From Thalassocella blandensis (GTDB taxonomy: Bacteria > Pseudomonadota > Gammaproteobacteria > Pseudomonadales > Cellvibrionaceae), in the NCBI GenBank assembly GCA_902141825.1, contig CABFPG010000004.1, positions 434,001-498,000 of the forward strand: 64,000 nucleotides of DNA, written 5' to 3'. Within the stretch, counting starts at the first letter, position 1. Each line of letters opens with the position of its first letter. This document shows positions 1 to 8,590 of the stretch, piece by piece. A program made the position numbers and the translations under genes. The notes under the pieces are model-generated. The model saw only the letters and a program-made list of their open reading frames with translations, was not told the DNA's origin and made no database searches.

Positions 1-268
1 TACAAACACTAAACCCGAGATAACGCTGCATGAAATAAGGTTTTTCATTTTTCCCCCTTAAATGAACTATTTGGTGCAGCAATCGTACCACATCTGTTAT
101 TGCGAAATACGACGATTCCATTCAAATTGCCCATGAAAGTTTGATTCAAATTAATGTTTACCGCGTCTTAGGCACTTAAACTAAACTCAACCGTCATAAT
201 TAATGCATTATGCCGATTGGGGCCAGTCAACGTTTTTAATTCACTCTTTGAAAGGGGGAGTTTTAAGT

Positions 269-1216
269 ATGTTAAGAGAAAGTGATGTAAATGTTCCTGC
301 CGATGTACCCGCCGATTTCCGATCGACATATGTCAACAATTTTTTAAAAGCCACACGCAACACCGGACGTCTTATGATGTTCGCCGGCGACCAGAAAATT
401 GAACACCTCAACGATGATTTCTTTGGTAAAACCGACCTCGGGGAAATTGCTGAAGAAGATCACAGCCCAGACCACTTATTCCATATTGCCAGCAAAGGCA
501 CTATCGGAGTATTCGCCGCACAACTCGGTCTGATTTCCATGTACGGAAAGGATTTTCCAGACATCAATTACATGGTCAAACTCAATTCCAAATCCAACTT
601 AATCAAGCTCAACCAGCAAGACCCCTTAAGCCAGGCACTTTGGGATATCGATGATGTTGTAGCATTAAAAGAAAACTCGGGGCTGAACATCGTCGGCGTG
701 GGTTATACCTGTTATTTGGGCAGTGAATATGAAGGGCAAATGCTGGCTGAAGCGGCAAAGCTGATTCAGCAGGCCCATGCTAAAGGACTGCTGACTTGTG
801 TTTGGATGTACCCACGCGGCAAGGCGGTCAGCGATGAAAAAAGCGGGCACCTTATTGCTGGCGCGGCAGGTGTTGCAGCCTGCCTTGGTACGGACTTTGT
901 CAAAGTTAACTACCCCCACGAAGAAAGTGGACAAAACCGCGCCGACACCTTCAAAGAAGCCATATGGGCAGCCGGACGCGCGGGCGTAATTTGCGCCGGC
1001 GGTGGCAGCACCAGCGCACTGGATCTGCTGCAGCAGATTTACGACCAAATGCATGTCAGCGGTGCACGTGGCAACGCCACCGGTCGCAACATTCATCAAC
1101 GCGACCTGGATCAAGCCGTGGCTTTGTGCGATGCGATCTCGTCTATCACTCTGGGCAATAAAGACGTAGCCTTTGCAGAAAGAGTTTACAAAGGCCAGGA
1201 AACGTTTAGCTTATAA
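269..1216 (+). CDS. fbaB: Class I fructose-bisphosphate aldolase (DhnA/FbaB type)
   Basis: Predicted to cleave fructose-1,6-bisphosphate to DHAP and glyceraldehyde-3-phosphate in the cytoplasm by Schiff-base chemistry. The protein of about 315 residues has the DeoC/FbaB/LacD (beta/alpha)8 pattern: an N-terminal FAGDQKIEH motif, a DFVKVNYP segment whose lysine fits the Schiff-base position, and the phosphate-binding CAGGGS loop near the C-terminus. I chose the ATG at 269 because AAAGGGGGA sits at 251-259; a longer frame from 203 adds 22 residues that do not look like the family. The next gene is a phosphofructokinase on the same strand, so the two form a glycolysis/gluconeogenesis pair. Family assignment is firm; the exact preferred substrate is inferred. 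Confidence 0.88.
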   Translation: MLRESDVNVPADVPADFRSTYVNNFLKATRNTGRLMMFAGDQKIEHLNDDFFGKTDLGEIAEEDHSPDHLFHIASKGTIGVFAAQLGLISMYGKDFPDINYMVKLNSKSNLIKLNQQDPLSQALWDIDDVVALKENSGLNIVGVGYTCYLGSEYEGQMLAEAAKLIQQAHAKGLLTCVWMYPRGKAVSDEKSGHLIAGAAGVAACLGTDFVKVNYPHEESGQNRADTFKEAIWAAGRAGVICAGGGSTSALDLLQQIYDQMHVSGARGNATGRNIHQRDLDQAVALCDAISSITLGNKDVAFAERVYKGQETFSL

Positions 1217-1257
1217 AATAAAACAATAAAAACAAGAATTCATAAAAAGAAAAAAGC

Positions 1258-1291
1258 GGCGCTGGATATTCATAATTTAAACTCCAGCGCC
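1258..1291 (-). terminator. Hairpin with intrinsic-terminator polarity on the minus strand
   Basis: A perfect 9-bp stem (GGCGCTGGA at 1258-1266, TCCAGCGCC at 1283-1291) is flanked on its left by an A-rich run (1245-1255). The U-tract would therefore follow the stem only for minus-strand transcription. Both flanking genes are on the plus strand, so the orientation is odd. It may stop antisense transcripts from pfk or act as a stabilising hairpin at the aldolase mRNA 3' end. Confidence 0.5.
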
Positions 1292-1347
1292 AGCCATAGA
1301 AAACTAGCAGCAACACTTAAACACCATTTATTTAATGGAGGTTGGCC

Positions 1348-2457
1348 ATGCGCGTTGGAATTCTCACCGGAGGTGGTGACTGTCAGGGACTCAATGCCGC
1401 CATTGCAGGCGCGGCTCGGAGTTTAATGCACGAGTACAATGCGGAAATCATCGCCATTGAAGAGGGATTTCTCGGCCTGATTGAACGGCGAACTCGTAAA
1501 CTCTCTCTGCACGATGTCAATCATATACTGGACAAAGGCGGCACCGTTATCGGCACCTGCAATCGTGCATCGCCGTTTAACTTTAAAGGCCAGGATGTTT
1601 CGGGAGCCGTTGCCGAATACTATCGTGAACTCGGTCTGGACGGCATCATAGCGATGGGCGGCGATGGCTCCATGACGCTATGTTATGAAATGTCCAAACT
1701 TGGAATGAATTTCGTCGGCGTACCGAAAACCATAGACAACGACATCGCCGAAACCGACCGGACATTTGGTTTTGACTCAGCCGTCAATGTCGCGGCAGAA
1801 GCTATCGACCGACTGCGCACGACAGCGCAAAGCCACAAACGCGTGATGATATTGGAAACCATGGGGCGCTACGCCGGGTGGATCGCCCTTCATGCAGGCG
1901 TCAGCGGCGGGGCCGATGTGATATTAATTCCTGAATTCCCCTATCAACTGGATGAAGTGGTCAAAGCCATTGAACAACAGGCCGCCCAGCAAAGTTACAC
2001 CATCATCGTGGTGGCTGAAGGTGCGCGCCCTGTGGACGGTCAGATCAGCATACGCAAACACAATATTTCCGACAGCCCAGATCCTGTTCGCCTCGGCGGA
2101 ATCGGAAATTTTTTACAACAACAACTCGAAGCCTGCGTGGACTATGAAATACGCACTACCGTTTTAGGCCATGTCCAACGCGGTGGCTCGCCTTCGGCTT
2201 ACGATAGACTCATCGCGACCAACGTCGGCTGTTATGCCGCCGCCTTAGTGGCCGCCAAAAACTACGGCAAAATGGTTACCGTACACAACAACCATCTCTC
2301 CAGCGTACCTCTTGAAGCCGTCGCGCATAATGTGCGAGGCGTCCCCAAAGATGATATGACGCTGGTCAGCGCTTTGGCCATGGGTGTTTGTCTGGGTGAT
2401 CCAGAACTGAAAATTCCACTGGAAACTTTGCACGATGACACACTCATCATGGGGTAA
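1348..2457 (+). CDS. pfkA: 6-phosphofructokinase (PFK-A superfamily, mixed-specificity type)
   Basis: Phosphorylates fructose-6-phosphate in glycolysis. The 369-residue protein shows GGGDCQGLN at the nucleotide-binding N-terminus, GGDGS, the catalytic PKTIDNDI motif, METMGRYAGW and HVQRGG. In E. coli Pfk numbering the residue after GGD is Gly104, typical of ATP enzymes. The residue before TIDND is Lys124, typical of PPi-dependent enzymes, where ATP enzymes carry Gly. The ATG at 1348 is used because AATGGAGG (1334-1341) is 6 bases upstream; an in-frame TTG at 1342 lies too close. It follows the aldolase by about 130 bp and ends in a strong terminator. The phosphoryl donor cannot be fixed from sequence; ATP is more likely from Gly104. 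Confidence 0.88.
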   Translation: MRVGILTGGGDCQGLNAAIAGAARSLMHEYNAEIIAIEEGFLGLIERRTRKLSLHDVNHILDKGGTVIGTCNRASPFNFKGQDVSGAVAEYYRELGLDGIIAMGGDGSMTLCYEMSKLGMNFVGVPKTIDNDIAETDRTFGFDSAVNVAAEAIDRLRTTAQSHKRVMILETMGRYAGWIALHAGVSGGADVILIPEFPYQLDEVVKAIEQQAAQQSYTIIVVAEGARPVDGQISIRKHNISDSPDPVRLGGIGNFLQQQLEACVDYEIRTTVLGHVQRGGSPSAYDRLIATNVGCYAAALVAAKNYGKMVTVHNNHLSSVPLEAVAHNVRGVPKDDMTLVSALAMGVCLGDPELKIPLETLHDDTLIMG

Positions 2458-2817
2458 GGAAAGTGTAACAATCACACGCTAAGATAGCGGGCATTCAAAC
2501 AAACAACACTTCTTTCCAGCCTATTCTTATGGCTTTGCAGTCTGGAGTTTTATTTTCTAAAATCCGGACTGCTTCTTTTACTTATTGTTATTTCTTTTGC
2601 TGTATTTCTATTCCTGTTCATTCGGCTATTTGATCACGTTGTTTGCCCTTCTATTTACTTCCCTGCCTGTGCTCATATTTGCGTTCGTATTTGCTCTCAC
2701 ATTTAGCCAAGGCCAGCCACCAGCACAAACGAACTCGCAGTTGCTGGCTCATAACATTGTCAGTCACTATAATACTTCCTTAATACCGCTCTCAATAATG
2801 ACGCAGGGGAACCCTCC
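2458..2817. other. Intergenic gap between pfkA and the antiporter
   Basis: It contains the pfkA terminator (2537-2579) and then a T-rich leader of about 240 bp up to the antiporter. An 84-codon frame at 2585-2839 is hydrophobic only because the DNA is T-rich; it has no good ribosome site and overlaps the antiporter start, so I do not call it. No clear promoter could be pinned down. Confidence 0.5.
2537..2579 (+). terminator. Rho-independent terminator of pfkA
   Basis: A long hairpin: GCAGTCTGGA (2537-2546) pairs with TCCGGACTGC (2563-2572) including one G-U pair. An inner TTTTA/TAAAA stem extends it, and the T-rich tail TTCTTTT follows at 2573-2579. It lies 80 bp after the pfkA stop. Confidence 0.8.
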
Positions 2818-4524
2818 GTGGATGAATTGCATCACTTAGTACAAGTGCCCTACTTACTGGAAATTATCGCCTTTCTGTTAAGTGTGGTTGTCATCGTTCC
2901 TCTATTTAAAAAAATAAAAGTCAGTCCGATAGTCGGCTACCTGATTGTTGGCGCCATCATAGGCCCGCACAATTCCGGATTAATTCAAGACGCACAAGGC
3001 ATTCAACACTTTGCCGAGCTTGGCGTAATATTCCTGCTCTTCACCATTGGCTTGGAGTTGAGTTTCGAACGCCTAAAAGCGTTTTCCTTTCTTATCTTTG
3101 GCCTGGGCAGCGTACAGGTTATTGCCTGTGCCACCGCCATCGGCACCACCGCGTTACTGTGGGGCAACACCACCCAGGCATCCATCATCATAGGCTTATG
3201 CTTAGCCTTATCCTCCACCGCGATGGTGGTCCAACTGCTGACTGAACGAGGCGAGATTGCAACAAAATATGGCCGCACCAGTTTTGCTGTGCTGCTGTTT
3301 CAGGATTTAGCCGTAGTCCCCATTTTAATATTGCTTACCGTTTTCGGCAGCGAACAACAGAGCAATGCATTTTTAAATATCATGCTGGCCCTCACGAAAG
3401 CCGTTATCGCCATTGGGGTCATTGTGGTCATTGGTCGATTTGGACTGCGCCATATATTCCAAATTGCATCCCACACCCGCAACATTGACGTGTTCACGGC
3501 AATGACCCTGCTCACCATTTTAGTGATTTCACTGGCAACCGGTCTCGCCGGTTTATCCATGGCACTGGGCGCCTTTCTGGCTGGCTTACTGCTGGCTGAA
3601 ACGGAATTTCGCCATCAGATTGAAGGTGAAATCGAGCCGTTTAAAGGGCTGTTTCTCGGCTTGTTTTTTATGTCGGTTGGCATGAACATAGACTTTGCCC
3701 TCGCCTTTGAGAAAAGCTATTGGGTCATCGCATCCGTTATCGGCTTGATTTTAATGAAAGCCATTATCATTTTTGTAAGTGCACGCCTGTTTAAAATCAA
3801 AACCAGCGATGCAATTCGAAGCGCATTCATTTTGGCAGAAGCCGGAGAATTTGCCTTTGTGGTTATTGGTCAGGCATCGCTGACCTACAACATCATTCCA
3901 GTACCCGTGGGCCAGTTCATGGTCGTGGTTGCCGGCTTAACAATGATGCTGACACCCGCGCTGATTTTTATTGCTCACCTCATCGCCACAAAGTTTGAAG
4001 AGAAACCAGAAAATGAACATCACATTATCGACGAAGATATTCATGATCATATTGTAATTGCCGGATACGGACGCGTCGGTAAACTGGTGGCGGAAGTTCT
4101 GTGTAACGAAGCTATTCCCTATATCGCCATAGATCACAATGCGGATTCAGTGAAGCAAAACCGAGATACCCACAAACCCGTGTATGTTGGCGATGCATCA
4201 CGAGTTGAAGTATTAAAACGCACCTCAATCACACGCGCCTCGGCCTTATTAATTACCATGAACAACCCGAAAGCCGCCCTGCGCACCTTGCACGTCGCCA
4301 GACAACAATGGCCTGACTTACACATCATTGTTCGCGCACAGGACACACAGCACTCCGAGGAACTGCTGCAAGCCGGCGCCACGCAAGTCGTTCCAGAAAC
4401 ATTGGAGGCCAGCTTTCAACTATCCAATTACGTGTTGCGCAGCAGAGGCTTCAGTCGCGATGCAGCGCAAACCTGCATTGATACTCTGCGTAAATCGAAA
4501 TTTGAAAAGTATGTCATTTTATAA
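2818..4524 (+). CDS. Kef-type CPA2 cation:proton antiporter with RCK (TrkA-N) domain
   Basis: Inner-membrane monovalent cation/H+ antiporter of the CPA2 family (KefB/KefC/YbaL relatives). Residues 1 to about 380 form 12 or so hydrophobic segments including the GYLIVGAIIGP and ELGVIFLLFTIGLELS motifs of Na_H_Exchanger proteins. Residues from about 405 hold a TrkA-N/RCK domain with a Rossmann GYGRVG motif and an acidic D at the end of beta-2 (AIDHN), fitting NAD(H) binding. The start is GTG at 2818, preceded by AGGGGAA at about 2805-2811. YbaL-like rather than true KefC is my guess, because no glutathione-site or ancillary KefF/KefG gene is adjacent. The ion carried (K+ or Na+) is not determinable here. 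Confidence 0.85.
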   Translation: MDELHHLVQVPYLLEIIAFLLSVVVIVPLFKKIKVSPIVGYLIVGAIIGPHNSGLIQDAQGIQHFAELGVIFLLFTIGLELSFERLKAFSFLIFGLGSVQVIACATAIGTTALLWGNTTQASIIIGLCLALSSTAMVVQLLTERGEIATKYGRTSFAVLLFQDLAVVPILILLTVFGSEQQSNAFLNIMLALTKAVIAIGVIVVIGRFGLRHIFQIASHTRNIDVFTAMTLLTILVISLATGLAGLSMALGAFLAGLLLAETEFRHQIEGEIEPFKGLFLGLFFMSVGMNIDFALAFEKSYWVIASVIGLILMKAIIIFVSARLFKIKTSDAIRSAFILAEAGEFAFVVIGQASLTYNIIPVPVGQFMVVVAGLTMMLTPALIFIAHLIATKFEEKPENEHHIIDEDIHDHIVIAGYGRVGKLVAEVLCNEAIPYIAIDHNADSVKQNRDTHKPVYVGDASRVEVLKRTSITRASALLITMNNPKAALRTLHVARQQWPDLHIIVRAQDTQHSEELLQAGATQVVPETLEASFQLSNYVLRSRGFSRDAAQTCIDTLRKSKFEKYVIL

Positions 4525-4570
4525 GGCTCAGAACATGGGAAACAGGCCGAGAATTCCCTTCGCCAAAAAA

Positions 4571-4579
4571 TGCTATACT
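4571..4579 (+). promoter_or_regulatory. Extended -10 promoter of the ABC ATPase gene
   Basis: TGCTATACT fits an extended -10 (TGN + TATAAT-like), 32 bp before the ATG at 4611; no good -35 box is visible. The same 9-mer precedes galE at 9081-9089 at a similar distance. Confidence 0.55.
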
Positions 4580-4610
4580 CGCCATTTTTATCGACCAGCG
4601 AACTGACACC

Positions 4611-5423
4611 ATGACAGGCACCATAACAGGCAAGATGACAGACCCCATCATTGACATTAAAAACGCCCGCGTATTTCGTAAACATGTTCGCGTGTTTGAC
4701 AATCTCAACCTGCAGATACATGCCGGCCAACACACCGCAATACTCGGACCGAATGGCGCCGGCAAAACCACGCTGCTAAAACTCTTAACCCGAGAATTGT
4801 ACCCGGTAGTACGCGATGAAAGTTACATCCGCCTGTTTGGCGAAGAGCTTATCGACTTGTGGCAACTGCGGGAAAAAATTGGTGTGGTGTCGCACGAGTT
4901 TCAAAACAACTACCAGGCAATAGCGACGGGGTTGGACGTAGTCATCTCGGCATTTTTTGGCTCTGTCGGCATCCACGGGCACAACCAGGTCACCGAGGAG
5001 CAAAAACAGCGGGCACTATCCCATATGGAACAGCTCAAAATACTGGAACTGAAAGACAAACAGTTTCTCATGCTCTCCACCGGCCAGCAACGCCGCCTGC
5101 TTCTCGCCAGAGCAACCATCCATACACCACAAGTTCTCATTTTTGATGAACCCACTGCCGGGCTGGATGTGGGTGCCGCCTTCGCCCTGATTAATGATAT
5201 ACGCCACTACGTGCAACAAGGCGGAACACTAATACTCGTCACTCACCACATAGACGAAATTATCCCTGAAATATCGCGAGTGCTACTACTGCAAAACGGC
5301 GCAATTGCAGACGACGGCGATAAACCCGACATTCTCACCAGCGAAAAACTCAGCAAGCTATTCGATGTTAAAATGACGGTATCCGAATTAAACGGCTATT
5401 ATAAATGGGCACCAAACGCCTAA
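4611..5423 (+). CDS. ABC transporter ATP-binding protein (YlmA-like, stand-alone)
   Basis: A single nucleotide-binding domain of 270 residues. It has Walker A GPNGAGKTT (around residue 47), Q-loop region, a degenerate signature LSTGQQRRLLLARA, Walker B VLIFDEP and an H-loop LVTHH. In the signature LSTGQ replaces LSGGQ. No permease or binding-protein gene is adjacent; upstream is the antiporter and downstream a convergent cytochrome gene. It could work with a permease encoded elsewhere or be a non-transport ABC protein. The ATG at 4611 is used; an in-frame ATG at 4635 is an alternative. Family is certain, substrate unknown. Confidence 0.8.
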   Translation: MTGTITGKMTDPIIDIKNARVFRKHVRVFDNLNLQIHAGQHTAILGPNGAGKTTLLKLLTRELYPVVRDESYIRLFGEELIDLWQLREKIGVVSHEFQNNYQAIATGLDVVISAFFGSVGIHGHNQVTEEQKQRALSHMEQLKILELKDKQFLMLSTGQQRRLLLARATIHTPQVLIFDEPTAGLDVGAAFALINDIRHYVQQGGTLILVTHHIDEIIPEISRVLLLQNGAIADDGDKPDILTSEKLSKLFDVKMTVSELNGYYKWAPNA

Positions 5424-5437
5424 GCCGAAGACGCGAA

Positions 5438-5467
5438 ACGGGATTACTGCCTGCGTGGTAATCCCGT
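5438..5467. terminator. Hairpin between convergent genes
   Basis: A perfect 10-bp stem ACGGGATTAC (5438-5447) / GTAATCCCGT (5458-5467) with a 10-nt loop, in the 65-bp gap between the ABC ATPase (+) and the cytochrome gene (-). No U-run follows in either direction, so its terminator role is inferred from position. Confidence 0.5.
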
Positions 5468-5488
5468 AAGATCGAATCACAAAAAGCC

Positions 5489-7159
5489 TCACAGAGTTTT
5501 CAAATATTCCAGTAAAGCCCATTTTTGATCATCCGTAAGGTGCACACCAAATTCATGCCCCTGATTTGAATTCCCCTGCAATGAAGTATCAAACAAGGAG
5601 CTATGCTCTACTTCATTAGAGAGTAAACCAATTTTGACCGGGTCAACCTCTCGATTCCCAACATAAAATACCTTGGGTCGAGCGTCAGGCGCTTGCAGCA
5701 AATCCCAAACTGTGGGAACAGATCCATTATGGAGAAAAGGACCGGCAGCCCATAAACCGTTTAAAGGCCGAGCTTTATACATACGCTGATTAAAATCTAC
5801 CGGGGCTTCATATACCACCGATGTTTCATCAAGATATGCAGACAGCGTTTTAATGGGATGTCGAATCATCGCGCCCAACGCGGCGTTAATCACAAGATCA
5901 AATGTACGAACAGTTTCTGCAAAAGGTTGACCACCGAGTACAAATTGCTTTTTACCCTGTAAAAAACCGGATTTCGATTTAAAATCAACAAAATTGTTCG
6001 CCATCTGGGGATCAGTATTGACCACATCCAAAGGAATCACAGAGGCTTTTATTTTCCGATCCGGGTCATCACGATCCACAAGGCTATGACAACTCAAACA
6101 ATTTTCAGCATAAATCGTCTGCCCCACAGCCGCTTTTTGCCGATCAATTTTTCCCAGTATTTTTTCCGGCCATTGCGGTGACAATAACTTATACCAGGTC
6201 TTTTGAATGTACCCCAAATTGGTAATATCCACCGAAGACTTATAGCCAAGCCCACCACTTTTCAAATCAATTTCGCCGTACACGGCTAAAGCAGTCGTCA
6301 CGTTCTGGCCTAGTGGCCCTGGGTTTTTATTCGGTGCAGAAGCGTTCCATTGCACCAGATCCAAATGAGAGGCATCCCAAAGCACCGGAATACTCACCGG
6401 CGCATTCGGCATATTGTAGTTATCCGGCATATGCAACGCGGTCGCAGAAACCGCATTAAATATCTGTCCGAATGCATCCACCCGCCCATATCCGTATGGA
6501 ACATCTAGTTTATTAATATTTAAACGCTCTACCATAAAGACATATCGCTCTTTCACCTGAGCCTTGACCTTTTCTACCGCGCCACCACCTGCTTTTATTC
6601 GCTCCACCAAGCGATGATATTTATCGGGGTCATTTAACACTGCCTCCAATGCATCCCGCACGGTTTCTTCAAACCGGGTGAAATTCAAAAGCCCCGGCCC
6701 GCCGTCTATAAACATCTTTTGTCCGCGATAGCTCACTTGTCCCATATGGCAAGCCGCACACGTAAGCCCCACCCACTTATTGTCATGGTCATCAAAGTCC
6801 GCAGCAAACCCGACGGGCAGCGCATCCGGATTATTATCAGCCCGATCCTGAACAATAAAACCCAGTGAACGTGACACTGCTGGATCGCGTAGCAGCTGTC
6901 GGCTATCGGCTAATTCAAGATTGATATAAATGTCGTAAGGGAGAAGCCGGGAGCCAAAAGAAGTGTAATTAATTTGCTGACGAGCATCTTTGGACCAGCC
7001 CTGATCCAAAGTCAAAACATCGGGCGGCATGCCATGCTGATTAAATGTTTTTTGTGTTGGAACAATACACAGCGCCCAGACCCAACACACCAACGCGAAT
7101 AAAATCAAAACGACAATCAAACACCCAAAAGCTTTAACGATTCCACGTAACATCGCCAT
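5489..7159 (-). CDS. Di-haem cytochrome c, RoxA / cytochrome-c-peroxidase-like
   Basis: A 556-residue exported or membrane-anchored protein: a hydrophobic N-terminal segment (about residues 8-30), then two c-type haem sites, CAACH at 134-138 and CLSCH at 354-358. The C-terminal block PLNGLWAAGPFLHNGSVPT and the NAPVSIPVLWD segment resemble the family containing the rubber dioxygenase RoxA and MauG/CcpA-like peroxidases. RoxA-type enzymes cleave polyisoprene oxidatively in the periplasm or outside; many uncharacterised relatives exist in polymer-degrading bacteria. GGAGG lies 5 bases before the chosen ATG, and a second ATG follows two codons later. It is monocistronic, convergent with the ABC gene, with the GGA-rich RNA region upstream. 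The family is well supported; the substrate is unknown. Confidence 0.78.
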   Translation of the reverse strand: MAMLRGIVKAFGCLIVVLILFALVCWVWALCIVPTQKTFNQHGMPPDVLTLDQGWSKDARQQINYTSFGSRLLPYDIYINLELADSRQLLRDPAVSRSLGFIVQDRADNNPDALPVGFAADFDDHDNKWVGLTCAACHMGQVSYRGQKMFIDGGPGLLNFTRFEETVRDALEAVLNDPDKYHRLVERIKAGGGAVEKVKAQVKERYVFMVERLNINKLDVPYGYGRVDAFGQIFNAVSATALHMPDNYNMPNAPVSIPVLWDASHLDLVQWNASAPNKNPGPLGQNVTTALAVYGEIDLKSGGLGYKSSVDITNLGYIQKTWYKLLSPQWPEKILGKIDRQKAAVGQTIYAENCLSCHSLVDRDDPDRKIKASVIPLDVVNTDPQMANNFVDFKSKSGFLQGKKQFVLGGQPFAETVRTFDLVINAALGAMIRHPIKTLSAYLDETSVVYEAPVDFNQRMYKARPLNGLWAAGPFLHNGSVPTVWDLLQAPDARPKVFYVGNREVDPVKIGLLSNEVEHSSLFDTSLQGNSNQGHEFGVHLTDDQKWALLEYLKTL

Positions 7160-7541
7160 TCCCTACCTCCGTTGGCTTATTTTTTTTATGGTAATGCCGC
7201 CCTAAATAAACTACGTTGGCATTCCTAATTCAACGTCTTGATGTCTTTTATTAAAAAGTAGCATAGTTCTCGTTAACACACAGGTCTGGTGTGAATAATT
7301 CCCTTCCGTCGCAATACTCACTTAATAGCCGAGAGTTAAAATCCTTCAGGCATGCGTACGACTTTGTACAAGCAACCCCTTTACAAGCCATTCCTTAGCT
7401 TCAAGCCTGAAAACATGCCTTATACCAATTAAATATCGTGAATATTAAATCTGAATTAATAAGAAATAAAGGATCATAACTCGCACAGAAACAACGAAAC
7501 AAAAACGATAGAACCGCTACACAACAGGCAAGATTCTTACC

Positions 7542-7562
7542 TTTGTAGGAAATATCTCACAA
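7542..7562 (+). promoter_or_regulatory. GacA/UvrY-like palindromic box upstream of RNA 1
   Basis: TGTAGG-AAATAT-CTCACA (7544-7561) matches the known Gac/Rsm upstream element TGTAAG-N6-CTTACA at 10 of 12 half-site positions with the exact 6-bp spacer. A copy at 8591-8611, read on the other strand, agrees at 17 of 21 positions. It lies about 60 bp before the GGA-rich block, so a regulatory role for that RNA is the natural reading. Confidence 0.6.
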
Positions 7563-7569
7563 CAATTAG

Positions 7570-7590
7570 GGAAACCGTCCACTGGTTTCC
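7570..7590 (+). other. Hairpin at the 5' side of RNA block 1
   Basis: GGAAACC (7570-7576) and GGTTTCC (7584-7590) form a perfect 7-bp stem with a 7-nt loop, between the palindromic box and the first GGA cluster. No U-tract follows, so it is not a terminator. It may be the 5' hairpin of the RNA. Confidence 0.4.
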
Positions 7591-7599
7591 TCAGGGTAG

Positions 7600-8060
7600 A
7601 TTGTCAATAATAAACACATCAAGGATGCAAACACGGATGTCTTGAGATAAAGCAATTTACACAAGGCAAGTGGCTGAAAAGGAAATGCTGGATGCACATC
7701 GCCAAAGGATTTGGCCGTTTACAAGGAATAGAAACACCAGTGATTATTGAATGGATTCAATAACAGGACAAAGGAAAGCAAAAAGGATTTTAGCCAGGGA
7801 CGAGAGATAAGGGATTTTATCTACGGCTTAGAAAACGGAATTTATATTAAAAGGAAATCAAATAAAAAGGACCTTATGCAAAAGGGAGATTAAATCAAAA
7901 GGATTTTGGAAGGAAGTTAAAAAGGACTATCGGCAAAAGGAAATTGCACAGAAAAGGAAAACGGAAAGTAAGAGGAAGCAGCAAGTAAAAGGACGCTATG
8001 AAATGCATCGCCAAATGGAATTGCGGCAAGGGCTAGGGAATTCGCATTACGTATGCGAGT
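7600..8060 (+). ncRNA. CsrB/RsmZ-like CsrA-sequestering RNA 1 (ends approximate)
   Basis: By eye there are 27 GGA trinucleotides on the plus strand in 7621-8040 and no TCC, an extreme strand asymmetry. Several GGAs sit in the loops of perfect short stems: GCCAAA-GGA-TTTGGC (7701-7715), ATTGAA-TGGA-TTCAAT (7746-7761), AGATAA-GGGATT-TTATCT (7805-7822), CAAAA-GGA-TTTTG (7896-7908). CsrB, CsrC and RsmX/Y/Z RNAs bind CsrA/RsmA through exactly such loop GGA motifs. The 5' end is placed after the GacA-like box. The 3' end is unclear: the GGA density falls off at about 8040, but the next good terminator is at 8522-8551. Confidence 0.6.
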
Positions 8061-8145
8061 AAAACTACAGTTAGCAATATGCAAGTCGTTCAGCAGGGTT
8101 GCGAACAACTTTCATGAAAAACTAACGGGTTGCAAGCAACTTCGC

Positions 8146-8182
8146 TTCTAGCAGATTTTCTTCTAGCGAATTTTCTTCTAGA
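8146..8182. repeat. 15-bp imperfect tandem repeat
   Basis: TTCTAGCAGATTTTC (8146-8160) is followed by TTCTAGCGAATTTTC (8161-8175) and a partial third unit TTCTAGA. It is downstream of GGA block 1 and no function is apparent. Confidence 0.6.
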
Positions 8183-8521
8183 AAGAAAGCTTCAAAAAAG
8201 ACTCCTGGTACGGTCACGGATATCCTTAGCCAAGCATGGGCAAACACGGAAGTATTTTAAATCTGCTTTATCCAGCCAATCACAACAACACTTTTCGTGA
8301 AACCCCAGCGCAACACAAGCACACGAACACCAAACAAATGGCTCGCTGTTTTACGTATTGTGCCCAGACAACTTTCCCTCACACAAACTTATACGCCCCC
8401 AAAAGAACCGCCGACTTAACCTCCACTATTGAGCATAAATTTTCACGTTAATTAAAAAGCGCACCAGCCGCCACCACAGAACACGTGCTCATCAGCCTGA
8501 CGACAAAACAACCTAAATGGT

Positions 8522-8551
8522 CAGCATTCCTTGGAATACGGCTGTTTTTTT
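8522..8551 (+). terminator. Possible Rho-independent terminator downstream of RNA 1
   Basis: CAGC-ATTCC (8522-8530) pairs with GGAAT (8533-8537) and GCTG (8541-8544) across a 3-nt bulge, and seven T residues follow at 8545-8551. It could end RNA 1 if that transcript runs about 900 nt, or simply insulate RNA 2. Confidence 0.5.
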
Positions 8552-8590
8552 ATTCATGTTTTACCCACTTTGCAGAAAAACACTCACTCG

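Noticed and set aside
2585-2839. 84-codon hydrophobic frame before the antiporter
   Set aside because: T-rich leader DNA gives hydrophobic codons by composition; it has no ribosome site and overlaps the antiporter start.
7917-8108. Minus-strand frame in the GGA-rich block
   Set aside because: Its open state comes from the absence of TCC/GGA-type stops in a purine-rich strand; no start signal, and the plus-strand RNA explains the composition better.
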